Source: Pseudomonas fluorescens Q2-87
Lineage (GTDB): Bacteria; Pseudomonadota; Gammaproteobacteria; Pseudomonadales; Pseudomonadaceae
Reading direction: 5' to 3'
Assembly (NCBI RefSeq): GCF_000281895.1
Contig: NZ_CM001558.1
Location: 2,298,556 to 2,362,555, forward strand
Length of the DNA stretch: 64,000 nucleotides
Position 1 is the stretch's first letter, and each line of letters starts with the position of its first letter. Below are positions 12,366-21,350 of the stretch, piece after piece. The position numbers were made by a program, and so were the translations under genes. The notes beneath the pieces are model-generated. The model did no database searches. It was not told the DNA's origin and saw nothing but the letters and a program-made list of their open reading frames with translations.

Positions 12366-13418
12366 ATGCGAATCGGATTAGTCGGCTACGGCAAAGGCGG
12401 GCGATTTTTCCATGCGCCGCTGATCAGCAGCCTGCCGGGGGCCACGTTTGTCGGCGTGGTGACCCGGTCCGCCGAGCGGCGTCAGCACTTGGCCAACGAT
12501 CATCCGCAGGTCCAGGCTTTCGACACGCTGCAGCAACTGGTGGCGGCTGGGGTCGATGTGGTGGTGGTGTCCACGCCTCTGGACGGGCGTCCGGCGGTGG
12601 TGATGGAGGCCATCGAACTCGGCGTAGCGGTGGTCAGCGACAAACCGTTTGCCCGTGACGCCGCACAGGCCGAAGCCATGGTGGTGGCGGCCGAACGGCG
12701 CAACGTGCCGCTGAGCGTGTACCAGAACCGTCGCTGGGACTCGGATTTCCTGACCTTGCGCAAGCTGCTCGAATCCGCTGCCCTGGGGCAGGTCGTTCGT
12801 TTCGAGTCCAGTGTCGAGCGTTATTCGCCGACGTCGTTGGGTAAAGGCAGCGGCGGGGGATTCCTGCGTGACCTGGGCAGCCATTTGGTGGACCAGGCGC
12901 TGCAACTGTTCGGCCCGGTAGCCCGGGTGTACGCCGAGCTGGACTATCGGCAGCCAGGCCAGGTGTTCGACAACGGCTTCTTCATGTCCTTGACCCATGT
13001 CTCAGGGGTGATTTCGCACTTGAGCGGCAATTGCGTGCAGAACGCGCCGCGTCCGCGTTTTCGGGTCAACGGCACCCAGGGCTGCTACACCGTAGAAGGC
13101 CTGGACGGCCAAGAGGCCCAGGCGCTGGCCGGGTTGAGTCCGGCAACCGAAGGCGAGCGCTGGGGCGTCGAGGAACATCGGCGCTGGGGCTGGTTCGAAC
13201 ACGGCAACGAGCGCGAGCGGGTGGCCTCGGAGCGGGGTTGCTGGATCGAGTTCTACCAGCGCCTGCAAACCGCGTTGCAGGGCGCTGGCCCTCTGCCGGT
13301 GGAGGCCCGCGATGCACTGGCGACCACGCAGGTGCTGGACGCTGCCCGGCAGAGTGCCGAGCAGGGTGAAGTGGTGGTTTTGACCACGCCCGTGGGTCAT
13401 GGAATAAAAAACGAATAA
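12366..13418 (+). CDS. Gfo/Idh/MocA oxidoreductase, probable NADP-dependent scyllo-inositol dehydrogenase (IolW-like)
   Basis: 350 residues. The Rossmann motif GLVGYGKGGRFFHAPL and the stretch SVYQNRRWDSDFLTLRKLL closely resemble Bacillus IolW/YvaA, an NADP+-dependent scyllo-inositol dehydrogenase, and differ from IolG. DKP (residues 98-100) supplies the catalytic lysine, and RDLGSHLVDQALQLFG carries the His/Asp region. AAAGGAG before 12366 sets the start; the frame is open upstream through the REP element. The place in the iol cluster supports a role in scyllo-inositol use. Cofactor and substrate are inferred by similarity. Confidence 0.8.
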   Translation: MRIGLVGYGKGGRFFHAPLISSLPGATFVGVVTRSAERRQHLANDHPQVQAFDTLQQLVAAGVDVVVVSTPLDGRPAVVMEAIELGVAVVSDKPFARDAAQAEAMVVAAERRNVPLSVYQNRRWDSDFLTLRKLLESAALGQVVRFESSVERYSPTSLGKGSGGGFLRDLGSHLVDQALQLFGPVARVYAELDYRQPGQVFDNGFFMSLTHVSGVISHLSGNCVQNAPRPRFRVNGTQGCYTVEGLDGQEAQALAGLSPATEGERWGVEEHRRWGWFEHGNERERVASERGCWIEFYQRLQTALQGAGPLPVEARDALATTQVLDAARQSAEQGEVVVLTTPVGHGIKNE

Positions 13419-13438
13419 AATTCTAAAACAGGTTGATA

Positions 13439-13454
13439 TGGAAAATATTTTCCA
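13439..13454. promoter_or_regulatory. Candidate IolR operator upstream of the inositol importer
   Basis: TGGAAAATATTTTCCA is a perfect 16-bp palindrome, 21 bases after the IolW-like stop codon and 311 before the binding-protein gene. It matches the sites at 2763, 34222 and 34251, implying a separate regulated promoter for the importer genes. Confidence 0.65.
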
Positions 13455-13560
13455 ATAAAGTCGATTCCAGGTTACCGACAATCCTGTTTGTTTTCCGCCA
13501 AGCCAGCCTTGAACGGATGACAGACGAAACAAAAACAAGAAACACAGCTAGGTACCGTCG

Positions 13561-13713
13561 ATGAAAACCTTCAGCCGCTCTGCGTTTCACCTGTCACATC
13601 TGCTGCGCCTGTCCGCAGTCCTTCCCCTGCTCGAATCCCTGTGTATCCAGCGCAAGGGCGCCGTGGTGTGTTGCATGCCCGGTGCGCCCATCGTGCGCTT
13701 GCCCCGTTCCTGA
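13561..13713 (+). CDS. Possible 50-residue small ORF in the importer leader
   Basis: An ATG at 13561 opens a 50-codon frame ending TGA at 13713, entirely inside the leader between the operator at 13439 and the binding-protein gene. The peptide starts MKTFSRSAFHLSHLLRLSAV and is basic and hydrophobic, with two adjacent cysteines (VVCC) near residue 37. No good Shine-Dalgarno sequence is visible (GGTACC only). It could be a regulatory leader peptide or a chance frame. No function is assigned. Confidence 0.3.
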   Translation: MKTFSRSAFHLSHLLRLSAVLPLLESLCIQRKGAVVCCMPGAPIVRLPRS

Positions 13714-13764
13714 TCCGTCACGCCTTATCCATAAAACCAACAAAAAAGTGGAGAAAGACCGTTC

Positions 13765-14691
13765 ATGAAGACCAAGACCCGCATCGCCTCGCTGGCCCTG
13801 TCATTGATGCTCACCAGCGGCGCTGCCCTGGCGGACCTGAAGATTGGCGTCAGCATGTCCCAGTTCGATGACACCTGGTTGACCTACCTGCGCGAATCCA
13901 TGGACAAGAAGGCCAAGTCCCTGCCGGACGGCGTTACCTTGCAGTTCGAAGACGCCCGCAGCGACGTGGTCAAGCAACTGAGCCAGGTGGAAAGTTTCAT
14001 CAGCCAGAAGGTCGACGCACTCATCGTCAACCCGGTCGACACCGCCGCGACCCAGCGCATCACCAAGGCTGCGGTGGCCGCCGGCATCCCACTGGTGTAC
14101 GTGAACCGTCGGCCGGACGATCCGAAGTTGCCGGAAGGCGTGGTCACCGTTGCCTCCGACGACCTGGAAGCCGGTCGCATGCAGATGCAATACCTGGCCG
14201 ACAAGATGGGCGGCAAGGGCGACATCGTGATCCTGCTGGGCGACCTCGCCAACAACTCCACCACGAACCGCACCAAGGGCGTCAAGGACATCCTCGCCAA
14301 ATACCCGAACATCAAGATCGAGCAACAACAGACCGGCACCTGGTCGCGGGACAAGGGCATGACCCTGGTCAACGACTGGCTGACCCAGGGGCGTGAGTTC
14401 CAAGCGGTGGTGGCCAACAACGACGAAATGGCTATCGGCGCCGCCATGGCTCTCAAGCAAGCGGGCACCAAGAAGGGGAGCGTCTTGATTGCCGGGGTCG
14501 ATGGCACGCCGGACGGCTTGAACGCCATCAAGAAAGGCGAGATGGCGGTCTCGGTGTTCCAGGACGCCAAAGGCCAGGCCGATGGCTCGATCGATACGGC
14601 GGTGAAAATGGTCAAGAAGCAGCCGGTCGAGCAGGCTGTCTGGGTGCCGTACCGCTTGATCACGCCGGATAACGTCGACCAGTTCAAGTGA
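13765..14691 (+). CDS. Periplasmic sugar-binding protein of an inositol-type ABC importer
   Basis: 308 residues with a Sec signal peptide ([23 protein letters not shown], cleavage near residue 23). RbsB-like periplasmic-binding fold: [19 protein letters not shown] at the mature N-terminus, [12 protein letters not shown] near 90, and [18 protein letters not shown] near 245. It should deliver inositol to the permease. It begins an operon with the ATPase and permease, and sits directly after the iol enzymes behind an IolR-like operator. Ligand is inferred from context; ribose-family proteins bind many pentoses, hexoses and polyols. Confidence 0.88.
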   Translation: MKTKTRIASLALSLMLTSGAALADLKIGVSMSQFDDTWLTYLRESMDKKAKSLPDGVTLQFEDARSDVVKQLSQVESFISQKVDALIVNPVDTAATQRITKAAVAAGIPLVYVNRRPDDPKLPEGVVTVASDDLEAGRMQMQYLADKMGGKGDIVILLGDLANNSTTNRTKGVKDILAKYPNIKIEQQQTGTWSRDKGMTLVNDWLTQGREFQAVVANNDEMAIGAAMALKQAGTKKGSVLIAGVDGTPDGLNAIKKGEMAVSVFQDAKGQADGSIDTAVKMVKKQPVEQAVWVPYRLITPDNVDQFK

Positions 14692-14767
14692 CGCCCGACG
14701 CACCGGCTCTACCACAACAATAAAACAGGCAAGGTCGCTTGCGACCTTGCTCAGGGAGTACCTGATC

Positions 14768-16321
14768 ATGTTCGCTTCAGCCACTGCTTCGAGCGCCCCG
14801 GCGATGACGTTCCAGCCGGATGTAATACCTGACGACCCGTACCTGCTGGAAGTCGTCAATGTCAGCAAAGGCTTTCCCGGCGTGGTGGCCCTGTCCGATG
14901 TGCAACTGCGGGTACGTCCAGGCTCCGTCCTGGCGCTGATGGGCGAAAACGGCGCGGGCAAATCCACCCTGATGAAAATCATCGCTGGTATCTACCAACC
15001 CGATGCCGGTGAACTGCGCCTGCGCGGCAAGCCGGTGACCTTCGACACGCCCCTGGCGGCCTTGCAGTCCGGCATTGCAATGATCCACCAGGAACTGAAC
15101 CTGATGCCCCACATGAGCATCGCCGAGAACATCTGGATCGGTCGCGAGCAGCTCAACGGGCTGCACATGGTCGACCACGGCGAAATGCATCGCTGCACCG
15201 CCAGACTGCTGGAGCGCCTGCGCATCAAACTCGACCCTGAAGAGCAGGTGGGCAACCTGAGCATCGCCGAGCGGCAGATGGTCGAGATCGCCAAGGCAGT
15301 GTCCTACGACTCCGACATCCTGATCATGGACGAACCGACTTCGGCCATTACCGAGACTGAAGTCGCCCATTTGTTTTCGATCATTGCCGACCTGAAATCC
15401 CAGGGCAAAGGCATTATCTACATCACCCATAAAATGAACGAAGTGTTCGCCATCGCCGATGAAGTGGCGGTGTTTCGCGACGGCGCCTACATCGGCCTGC
15501 AACGGGCCGACAGCATGGACGGCGACAGCCTGATCTCGATGATGGTCGGGCGTGAATTGAGCCAGTTGTTCCCGGTGCGGGAAAAGCCCATCGGTGAATT
15601 GGTGTTGTCGGTACGCGACCTGAGCCTGGACGGCATCTTCAAAGGCGTGTCCTTCGACCTGCATGCCGGGGAAATCCTCGGCATTGCCGGGCTGATGGGC
15701 TCGGGGCGGACCAACGTGGCCGAGGCAATTTTCGGTGTGACCCCGGCGACCGGCGGTGAAATCCGGCTGGACGGCCAACCGGTGCGCATCGGCGATCCGC
15801 ACATGGCCATCGAGAAAGGTTTCGCCCTGCTGACCGAGGACCGCAAGCTCAGTGGCCTGTTTCCCTGCCTGTCCGTACTGGAAAACATGGAAATGGCGGT
15901 GTTGCCCCATTACGTCGGCAACGGCTTCATCCAGCAAAAAGCCCTGCGCGCCCTGTGCGAGGACATGTGCAAGAAGCTGCGGGTCAAGACCCCGTCGCTG
16001 GAACAGTGCATCGACACGCTGTCCGGCGGTAACCAGCAGAAAGCGCTGCTGGCGCGTTGGCTGATGACCAACCCACGCATCCTGATCCTCGACGAGCCGA
16101 CCCGCGGCATTGACGTCGGTGCCAAGGCCGAGATCTACCGACTCATTTCCTACCTCGCCAGCGAAGGCATGGCGGTCATCATGATTTCCTCGGAACTGCC
16201 GGAAGTACTGGGCATGAGCGACCGGGTCATGGTGATGCACGAAGGTGACCTGATGGGCACCCTCGACCGCAGTGAAGCGACCCAGGAGCGGGTCATGCAA
16301 CTGGCCTCGGGCCTGTCCTGA
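14768..16321 (+). CDS. Sugar ABC importer ATP-binding protein (RbsA/IatA type, two ABC domains)
   Basis: 517 residues with two ABC domains. The first has Walker [10 protein letters not shown] near residue 60, signature [16 protein letters not shown] and Walker [11 protein letters not shown]. The second has a degenerate P-loop (GLMGSGRTN) but an intact [15 protein letters not shown] and [14 protein letters not shown], the usual asymmetry of carbohydrate CUT2 ATPases. AGGGAG at 14753-14758 supports the ATG at 14768 over a TTG at 14747. It energises the inositol importer. Confidence 0.92.
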   Translation: MFASATASSAPAMTFQPDVIPDDPYLLEVVNVSKGFPGVVALSDVQLRVRPGSVLALMGENGAGKSTLMKIIAGIYQPDAGELRLRGKPVTFDTPLAALQSGIAMIHQELNLMPHMSIAENIWIGREQLNGLHMVDHGEMHRCTARLLERLRIKLDPEEQVGNLSIAERQMVEIAKAVSYDSDILIMDEPTSAITETEVAHLFSIIADLKSQGKGIIYITHKMNEVFAIADEVAVFRDGAYIGLQRADSMDGDSLISMMVGRELSQLFPVREKPIGELVLSVRDLSLDGIFKGVSFDLHAGEILGIAGLMGSGRTNVAEAIFGVTPATGGEIRLDGQPVRIGDPHMAIEKGFALLTEDRKLSGLFPCLSVLENMEMAVLPHYVGNGFIQQKALRALCEDMCKKLRVKTPSLEQCIDTLSGGNQQKALLARWLMTNPRILILDEPTRGIDVGAKAEIYRLISYLASEGMAVIMISSELPEVLGMSDRVMVMHEGDLMGTLDRSEATQERVMQLASGLS

Positions 16322-16410
16322 TGCCAGTCGGCTCAGATAGACAAGTCGAGCATTAATCCCGTGGTGACGGAGCTGGCTTCCTCATCACAGATAAAAAAAG
16401 GTGAATGGCT

Positions 16411-17433
16411 ATGAACGCGATACTGGAAAACAAACCCGCCGCCGCACCGGCCAGGACGCGCCGACGGCTGCCGACGGAGCTGAGTATCTTCCTGGTGTTG
16501 ATCGGCATCGGCCTGGTGTTCGAAATGTTCGGCTGGATCATGCGCGACCAGAGTTTCCTGATGAACTCCCAGCGCCTGGTGCTGATGATCCTGCAAGTGT
16601 CGATCATCGGCCTGCTGGCCATCGGCGTGACCCAGGTGATCATTACTACCGGTATCGACTTGTCGTCTGGCTCGGTGCTGGCGCTCTCGGCAATGATTGC
16701 CGCCAGCCTGGCCCAGACCTCGGACTTCGCCAGGGCGGTATTCCCGTCCCTGACGGATTTGCCCGTGTGGATACCCGTGGTGGCGGGGCTCGGTGTGGGG
16801 CTACTGGCCGGGGCAATCAACGGCAGCATCATCGCCTTGACTGGCATCCCGCCTTTTATCGCCACCCTCGGCATGATGGTCTCGGCCCGCGGCCTGGCGC
16901 GCTACTACACCGAAGGCCAGCCGGTGAGCATGTTGTCCGATTCCTACACTGCCATCGGCCACGGCGCCATGCCAGTGATCATTTTCCTGGTGGTGGCGGT
17001 GATTTTCCACATCGCCCTGCGCTACACCAAGTACGGCAAATACACCTACGCCATCGGCGGCAACATGCAGGCGGCGCGGACCTCGGGCATTAACGTCAAG
17101 CGCCACCTGGTGATCGTGTACAGCATTGCCGGGTTGCTGGCGGGGTTGGCCGGCGTAGTCGCCTCGGCACGGGCGGCAACCGGGCAAGCGGGCATGGGCA
17201 TGTCCTATGAGCTGGACGCGATTGCAGCGGCAGTGATTGGCGGAACCAGCCTGGCGGGCGGGGTGGGACGTATCACCGGGACGGTGATCGGGGCGCTGAT
17301 CCTTGGAGTCATGGCCAGCGGATTTACCTTTGTCGGTGTCGACGCCTACATCCAGGACATCATCAAAGGGCTGATCATTGTGGTGGCGGTGGTCATTGAT
17401 CAATACCGCAATAAACGCAAACTCAAGCGCTGA
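16411..17433 (+). CDS. Sugar ABC importer permease (RbsC/IatP type)
   Basis: 340 residues. CUT2 permease (BPD_transp_2 family) with about ten hydrophobic segments, GVTQVIITTGIDLSSGSVLAL near residue 70, INGSIIALTGIPPFIATLGMM near 140, and IAAAVIGGTSLAGGVGRITGT near 270, the coupling-helix region. The ATG at 16411 is preferred to 16405 because the AAAAAAAGG run ends at 16401, too close to the earlier codon. It is the last gene of the inositol block; a hairpin follows. Confidence 0.9.
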   Translation: MNAILENKPAAAPARTRRRLPTELSIFLVLIGIGLVFEMFGWIMRDQSFLMNSQRLVLMILQVSIIGLLAIGVTQVIITTGIDLSSGSVLALSAMIAASLAQTSDFARAVFPSLTDLPVWIPVVAGLGVGLLAGAINGSIIALTGIPPFIATLGMMVSARGLARYYTEGQPVSMLSDSYTAIGHGAMPVIIFLVVAVIFHIALRYTKYGKYTYAIGGNMQAARTSGINVKRHLVIVYSIAGLLAGLAGVVASARAATGQAGMGMSYELDAIAAAVIGGTSLAGGVGRITGTVIGALILGVMASGFTFVGVDAYIQDIIKGLIIVVAVVIDQYRNKRKLKR

Positions 17434-17453
17434 TCGGTTTTTTCTGCGACAAA

Positions 17454-17480
17454 GCGCCACGCCTGACCCGCGTGGCGTTG
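17454..17480 (+). terminator. Probable terminator after the inositol importer operon
   Basis: CGCCACGC at 17455-17462 pairs with GCGTGGCG at 17470-17477 across a 7-base loop, followed by a T-rich stretch (TTGCCATTTGTCTTCTT). Confidence 0.6.
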
Positions 17481-17607
17481 CCATTTGTCTTCTTAATACA
17501 GCTATTGCACCGAATTTCTTGTTATAAACGCACTCCGACGATCACCAAAAGCCTGTCAGAGAACATTTGAAGGGGTTGTCGGACATTTTCCCTATGTTTT
17601 CAGTTGC

Positions 17608-17719
17608 TGAGGCCTCGACTCGGCCTTAGACTGCCGCCCCTCGTAAATTGAGTGCCGGGTGGCGCTTGGAAGAGACGGCGCCTTCCCGATGAGCGCGGCA
17701 GCTGCGCTGCGGGACGCTC
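17608..17719 (+). other. Structured leader upstream of the DksA paralogue (three hairpins)
   Basis: The 325-base gap 17434-17758 holds three predicted stem-loops ahead of the next gene: TGAGGCC/GGCCTTA at 17608-17628, GGGTGGCGC with GCGCCTTCCC at 17657-17687, and GAGCG/CGCTC with inner CAGC/GCTG at 17691-17719. A T-run (CGTTTTTTAT) lies near 17741, too far to be a classic terminator. This could be a structured 5' UTR or a small RNA gene. Confidence 0.4.
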
Positions 17720-17758
17720 CATAATTCGCCTTAATGCACGTTTTTTATAGAGATATCA

Positions 17759-18163
17759 ATGACAAAGGAAAAGTTGCTGGCCATGCCGGCGGATGACTAC
17801 ATGAATGCCGAGCAGCTGGCTTTCTTCACCAAGCTGTTGCAGAACATGAAAGTCGAAACCCACGAGCGCATCGAACAGAACCGAATCGCCATTGAGAGCC
17901 TGGACACCCCGGCTGACCCGGCTGACGCTGCTTCCGTAGAAGAAGAGCGTACCTGGCTGGTCAACGCCATCGATCGCGACCAGCGCATGCTGCCCCAACT
18001 GGAGCAGGCCCTGGACCGTATCAACGATGACAGCTTTGGCTGGTGCGACGACAGCGGCGAGGCCATTGGCCTCAAGCGCCTGCTGATCAGCCCGACCACC
18101 AAGTACTGCATCGAAGCCCAGGAACGTCACGAGCAGATCGACAAGCACCAGCGTCAGGCTTGA
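17759..18163 (+). CDS. DksA-family RNA polymerase-binding protein lacking a full zinc finger (DksA2-like)
   Basis: 134 residues, the size of P. aeruginosa DksA2. DksA binds the RNA polymerase secondary channel and works with ppGpp. The coiled-coil tip keeps the DxxDxA motif (D53, D56, A58). The C-terminal domain has only C96 and C117; the other two zinc-ligand positions are S99 and A120 (GWCDDSGEAIGLKRLL and KYCIEAQERHE). DksA2 similarly replaces zinc cysteines and works under zinc starvation or oxidative stress. The gene stands alone between a structured leader and a strong terminator. It may be DksA2 or another of the several DksA paralogues of pseudomonads. Confidence 0.82.
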   Translation: MTKEKLLAMPADDYMNAEQLAFFTKLLQNMKVETHERIEQNRIAIESLDTPADPADAASVEEERTWLVNAIDRDQRMLPQLEQALDRINDDSFGWCDDSGEAIGLKRLLISPTTKYCIEAQERHEQIDKHQRQA

Positions 18164-18176
18164 TTCGCGCTCTCTA

Positions 18177-18214
18177 AAAGATCGCGGCCTTCTTGAAGGA
18201 GGCCGCGATCTTTT
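18177..18214 (+). terminator. Strong intrinsic terminator after the DksA paralogue
   Basis: AAAAGATCGCGGCCT and AGGCCGCGATCTTTT form a 15-bp stem with a short loop, starting 13 bases after the stop codon. The A and T flanks allow bidirectional action. Confidence 0.88.
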
Positions 18215-18275
18215 GCTTTCCCGTGTCTGTCTCTCTACTCCCGTTGACCTGCTGCAAGAACGCGACTAATGGACC

Positions 18276-19943
18276 ATGGATAATGGCTCGGTAGTGGCGT
18301 TTAATGCGGTCATAACAACGAAAAGTGTGGTGACGAACATGGCGACAGACGGATCTCTAACGGGTGCGGTGCCGGCCTCGGTACCTGAGACACACAGCAA
18401 GGCACGCTGGCTGACGCCGACCTTGCAGAGTCTTGCCTTGTCCTTGCTGTTGTGCGGCATGGCCCTGGGCGGCTGGTCGCTGTACCTGGGACTGCCCTTG
18501 GTGATGCTCATCGTCTGGTTGCCGCGCCTGCGTTCGCGCCTGGCCGCCGCGCCTGAACCGGCGACCGACACATTGGCCGACCTGACTCGCGATTTGTCCT
18601 ACACCACCAGCCATAACGCGCTCTCGGCGGCCGGTGTCGCCTATTCGGTCAAGCAATTGGCCGGCAGGGTCCAGTCACAACTCGATGCGGCGGCGCAGAT
18701 CGTCAGCAGTGCCGAGTCGATGATCGAAACCGAGCAGGCCACTTCCCAACTCAGCCAGCAGGCCCTGAGCGCCGCCAGCGAGGCCCATCGCAGCAGCGTG
18801 GCCGGGCGCAGCGAGCTGGTGGAATCCATCAGCCGCATGCACCAGCTCAGCCAGCGTGCCAACGACAGCCGTGAGCTGATCGAGGCCTTGAGCGTGCGCA
18901 GCGATGAGATCCAACGGGTCAGCCTGGTGATTCAGTCGATTGCCAGCCAGACCAACTTGCTGGCGCTGAACGCGGCCATCGAAGCGGCACGAGCCGGTGA
19001 GCATGGTCGTGGGTTCGCCGTGGTGGCCGATGAGGTCCGTGGCCTGGCCGGGCGCACAGCGGCGGCGACCGGCGAGGTCGGGGTGATGGTGGCGGACATC
19101 CAGCAGCGCACCGCCCAAGTGGTGGAACAGATCCGTCAACTGGCGGCTGATCTGGACAGCGGCGTGCGACAGGTGGAGCACACCGGCCAGCATCTGGAAA
19201 ACATCGCCCGACTCGCAGAAGGGGTCGAGACGCAGGTCAGCGCCATCGCCCAGGGCACAGACACCAATCGCGAACAACTCGACAGCCTGTTCCATGCCAT
19301 CGAGCAGATGCGCGGCGACTTGTCAGTCAGCGACCAGCAGACCCAACGCCTGGCCGAGGCGGCTGTGCAGATGGAGGGGCAGGCCGAAACCATCAGCGAA
19401 CGCCTGGCCGAGGTGGGCCTGGACGATTATCACCAGCGGGTCTACGACCTGGCGCTGGAAGGGGCGAGCCGGATCGCTGCGCAATTCGAAGCCGACATCG
19501 ACCAGGGGCGCGTCAGCCTTGAAGACCTGTTCGACCGTAACTACCAGCCGATCCCCAATACCCAGCCTGCCAAGTACCAGACCCGTTTCGACCGCTACAC
19601 CGATCAGGTGCTGCCGCCGATCCAGGAACCGTTGCTGGCCCGACACGAGGGCCTGGTGTTCGCGATTGCCTGCACTCAGCAGGGTTACGTGCCTACACAT
19701 AACAAGGTCTTCAGCCAGCCACTGACGGGCGACCCGCAGGTGGACACACTGAATAACCGCACCAAGCGCAAATTCTCCGATCGCACCGGGATTCGCTGCG
19801 GTAGCCACCAGCAACCCGTGCTGTTGCAGACCTACACCCGTGACACGGGGGAGCTGATGCACGATCTTTCCGTGCCGATCATGCTCAAGGGCCGGCATTG
19901 GGGTGGTTTGCGGTTGGGCTATAAGCCTGAGAAGCCGCGCTAG
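18276..19943 (+). CDS. Methyl-accepting chemotaxis protein with a C-terminal cytoplasmic sensor-like domain
   Basis: 555 residues from the ATG at 18276; an ATG at 18339 (534 residues) is equally possible, since neither has a clear Shine-Dalgarno. Two closely spaced hydrophobic segments (residues 50-85) form a membrane hairpin with no periplasmic domain between them. The conserved MCP hairpin tip ([20 protein letters not shown], residues 225-245) follows. After the signalling domain comes a 150-residue C-terminal region ([47 protein letters not shown]) found at the end of some MCPs. Unlike classical receptors, input would come from inside the cell. No HAMP domain is obvious. Confidence 0.85.
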   Translation: MDNGSVVAFNAVITTKSVVTNMATDGSLTGAVPASVPETHSKARWLTPTLQSLALSLLLCGMALGGWSLYLGLPLVMLIVWLPRLRSRLAAAPEPATDTLADLTRDLSYTTSHNALSAAGVAYSVKQLAGRVQSQLDAAAQIVSSAESMIETEQATSQLSQQALSAASEAHRSSVAGRSELVESISRMHQLSQRANDSRELIEALSVRSDEIQRVSLVIQSIASQTNLLALNAAIEAARAGEHGRGFAVVADEVRGLAGRTAAATGEVGVMVADIQQRTAQVVEQIRQLAADLDSGVRQVEHTGQHLENIARLAEGVETQVSAIAQGTDTNREQLDSLFHAIEQMRGDLSVSDQQTQRLAEAAVQMEGQAETISERLAEVGLDDYHQRVYDLALEGASRIAAQFEADIDQGRVSLEDLFDRNYQPIPNTQPAKYQTRFDRYTDQVLPPIQEPLLARHEGLVFAIACTQQGYVPTHNKVFSQPLTGDPQVDTLNNRTKRKFSDRTGIRCGSHQQPVLLQTYTRDTGELMHDLSVPIMLKGRHWGGLRLGYKPEKPR

Positions 19944-20023
19944 GCTTCGATACAAAACCACTGGCTTGCACGGGACTATGGTGGCGAGGGAGCTGTCTTG
20001 CACTTGGTCAAGGGTGGTTGCCG

Positions 20024-20260
20024 CTATTTACCGTCGTGCAGGCGCACATTGAGTTGATCCACCAGCACCGCCTCTTCGCCATCAGCGAGCAGCCAATCCC
20101 GCAGCAGTTCTTGCTGCTGGTCCGACCAGAAATCGGCTTCCACCAGTTTGATGTCCGGCGGCAGTGGGTGCGCCATGATGAAGTCGTCGATAGCGTTGCC
20201 GTCCGACGGCAGGCCGAGTTGATCGAATAGGGTGCTGAGGTCGTGCGAAGGCTGTTCCAT
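20024..20260 (-). CDS. DUF2789 family small protein
   Basis: 78 residues, acidic and soluble, with LSTLFDQLGLPSDGNAIDDF and FWSDQQQELLRDWLLAD typical of DUF2789, a small family of unknown function. AAAGGAG lies just upstream of the ATG at 20260. It is the first of three tiny minus-strand genes. The 80 bases between it and the chemotaxis receptor contain one degenerate REP half-site near 19981. Confidence 0.8.
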   Translation of the reverse strand: MEQPSHDLSTLFDQLGLPSDGNAIDDFIMAHPLPPDIKLVEADFWSDQQQELLRDWLLADGEEAVLVDQLNVRLHDGK

Positions 20261-20345
20261 GGGGGGCTCCTTTGGGTGGGCGCCGTCATGGCGCCCGGTT
20301 GCTTCCCTTTATCTGAGGCAAGCGGTCGCCAGGAGTTCGATCGGA

Positions 20346-20576
20346 TCAGGCTTTCAGGGCCCCTTCATCCACCGCGACCTTCAGTGCCTTGGCCGCTTCC
20401 CTGGCGGCTTCGGCAGCGATTTCCGGAGTCTTGAACCAGCGATCCTTTTCCACTTGGTGCCAACTGACGGCGGTCAGGGGCGGCTTGGCACGCATTACGA
20501 TGACGGCCTGGAACTCGCCTTCGACCTCTCTGGCTTCGCCCCGGATAAAAAACTCGCCGATATCAAATTCCGTCAC
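20346..20576 (-). CDS. Small conserved-looking hypothetical protein
   Basis: 76 residues from a GTG at 20576, preceded by GGAGAAGG with good spacing; the frame is open to a TTG at 20594 that lies before that ribosome-binding site. The protein begins MTEFDIGEFFIRGEAREVEG, contains AVSWHQVEKDRWFKTPE, and ends in an alanine/lysine-rich amphipathic helix. No function is recognised. Codon use resembles the neighbouring genes. Confidence 0.7.
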   Translation of the reverse strand: MTEFDIGEFFIRGEAREVEGEFQAVIVMRAKPPLTAVSWHQVEKDRWFKTPEIAAEAAREAAKALKVAVDEGALKA

Positions 20577-20707
20577 GTCGCGCCTTCTCCTCAAATCATG
20601 TCATGGGTGCGCGAACTGCCGATAGGGGGCAGTCTTTGCTGGCGGGCAGTATGGCAGCAGTTGCCTATCGGCGGCTGAGTTTAGTCACGCAGCGACGTAT
20701 TTACCGA

Positions 20708-20944
20708 TCAGCCGTTGCGTTCCAAATGCCTGGCCAGGTTGCAGGCCTCGTTATGGTCGGTGCGGAAACCTCTTACACGCCCGGTGGAAGTTTCTTCAAT
20801 ATGAAAAAAACACTTGCCCGCCAGGACGACCCGGTAACGCGGTTGAATCAACGAGACTGGGAGGCAATCGACCCTGTCCAGGGGGGCGTGAGCTTCAGCA
20901 ATGCAAGGGATGATGGGTTGGGGCAGGGCGGTGAAACTGGCCAT
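20708..20944 (-). CDS. Small hypothetical protein
   Basis: 78 residues, with AAGGA six bases before the ATG at 20944. It contains CFFHIEETSTGRVRGFRTDHNEACNLARHLE, a charged, structured-looking C-terminal half. No domain is recognised. The clear ribosome-binding site and reading-frame composition support a real gene. Confidence 0.65.
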   Translation of the reverse strand: MASFTALPQPIIPCIAEAHAPLDRVDCLPVSLIQPRYRVVLAGKCFFHIEETSTGRVRGFRTDHNEACNLARHLERNG

Positions 20945-21175
20945 GTGAATTCCTTTTCTATGGTTTACCGACGAATTGACGGGTACTTCGAGTAGTCTCC
21001 ACGCCTCAGGCTGCTCTAGAATCGCCGGTGTCGTGTGGACGGTTGTGCCTATCTAAAGCAATTTTTTTTCGGCTCGATGTCAGAAAAATGCTTTTATAAG
21101 TGAGAAATTTCCCTAAAGTTAGTAGTCCCACTTTTCCGATGCTCAGCGTGGCGTTTTCCTTCAGCCTCTGACGCC

Positions 21176-21237
21176 CCGTCGGGAAAGACGGCGAGAGCGA
21201 CAACCATTAGTCTGCTCTGCGCCCGGGACAGGGCGCA
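21176..21237 (+). promoter_or_regulatory. Twin hairpins with GGGA loops in the leader of the 21351 gene
   Basis: The 406-base gap 20945-21350 contains CCGTC-GGGAAA-GACGG (21176-21191) and TGCGCCC-GGGACA-GGGCGCA (21218-21237). Both loops expose GGA, the core of RsmA/CsrA sites, and the ribosome-binding site of the next gene is GGGGA (21339-21343). The rest of the gap is AT-richer and shows no gene. Confidence 0.35.
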
Positions 21238-21350
21238 CCGTTCACTTCGAATTTCTAGTTACAGGTCCATTGCGACATGACAGTCGGCACGGGTTCTCGT
21301 GGTCCGTCCTTTCCTGAGGGTGGGCCGTTTTCAAAGATGGGGATGTTTCC

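Noticed and set aside
19931..19948. GAAGCC/GGCTTC hairpin at the end of the chemoreceptor gene
   Set aside because: Short stem spanning the stop codon with no T-run after it; not supported as a terminator.
19981..20000. Sequence GTGGCGAGGGAGCTGTCTTG resembling a REP arm
   Set aside because: Only half an arm is preserved and there is no partner; too degenerate to list as an element.
21113..21146. FliA (sigma-28)-like sequence TAAAGTTA...CCGATG upstream of the 21351 gene
   Set aside because: Spacing is about two bases longer than the consensus and the -10 part is poor; the downstream gene has no flagellar feature.
21006..21203. Minus-strand 65-codon frame in the 406-base gap
   Set aside because: No ribosome-binding site, unusual composition, and it overlaps the predicted leader hairpins of the plus-strand gene.
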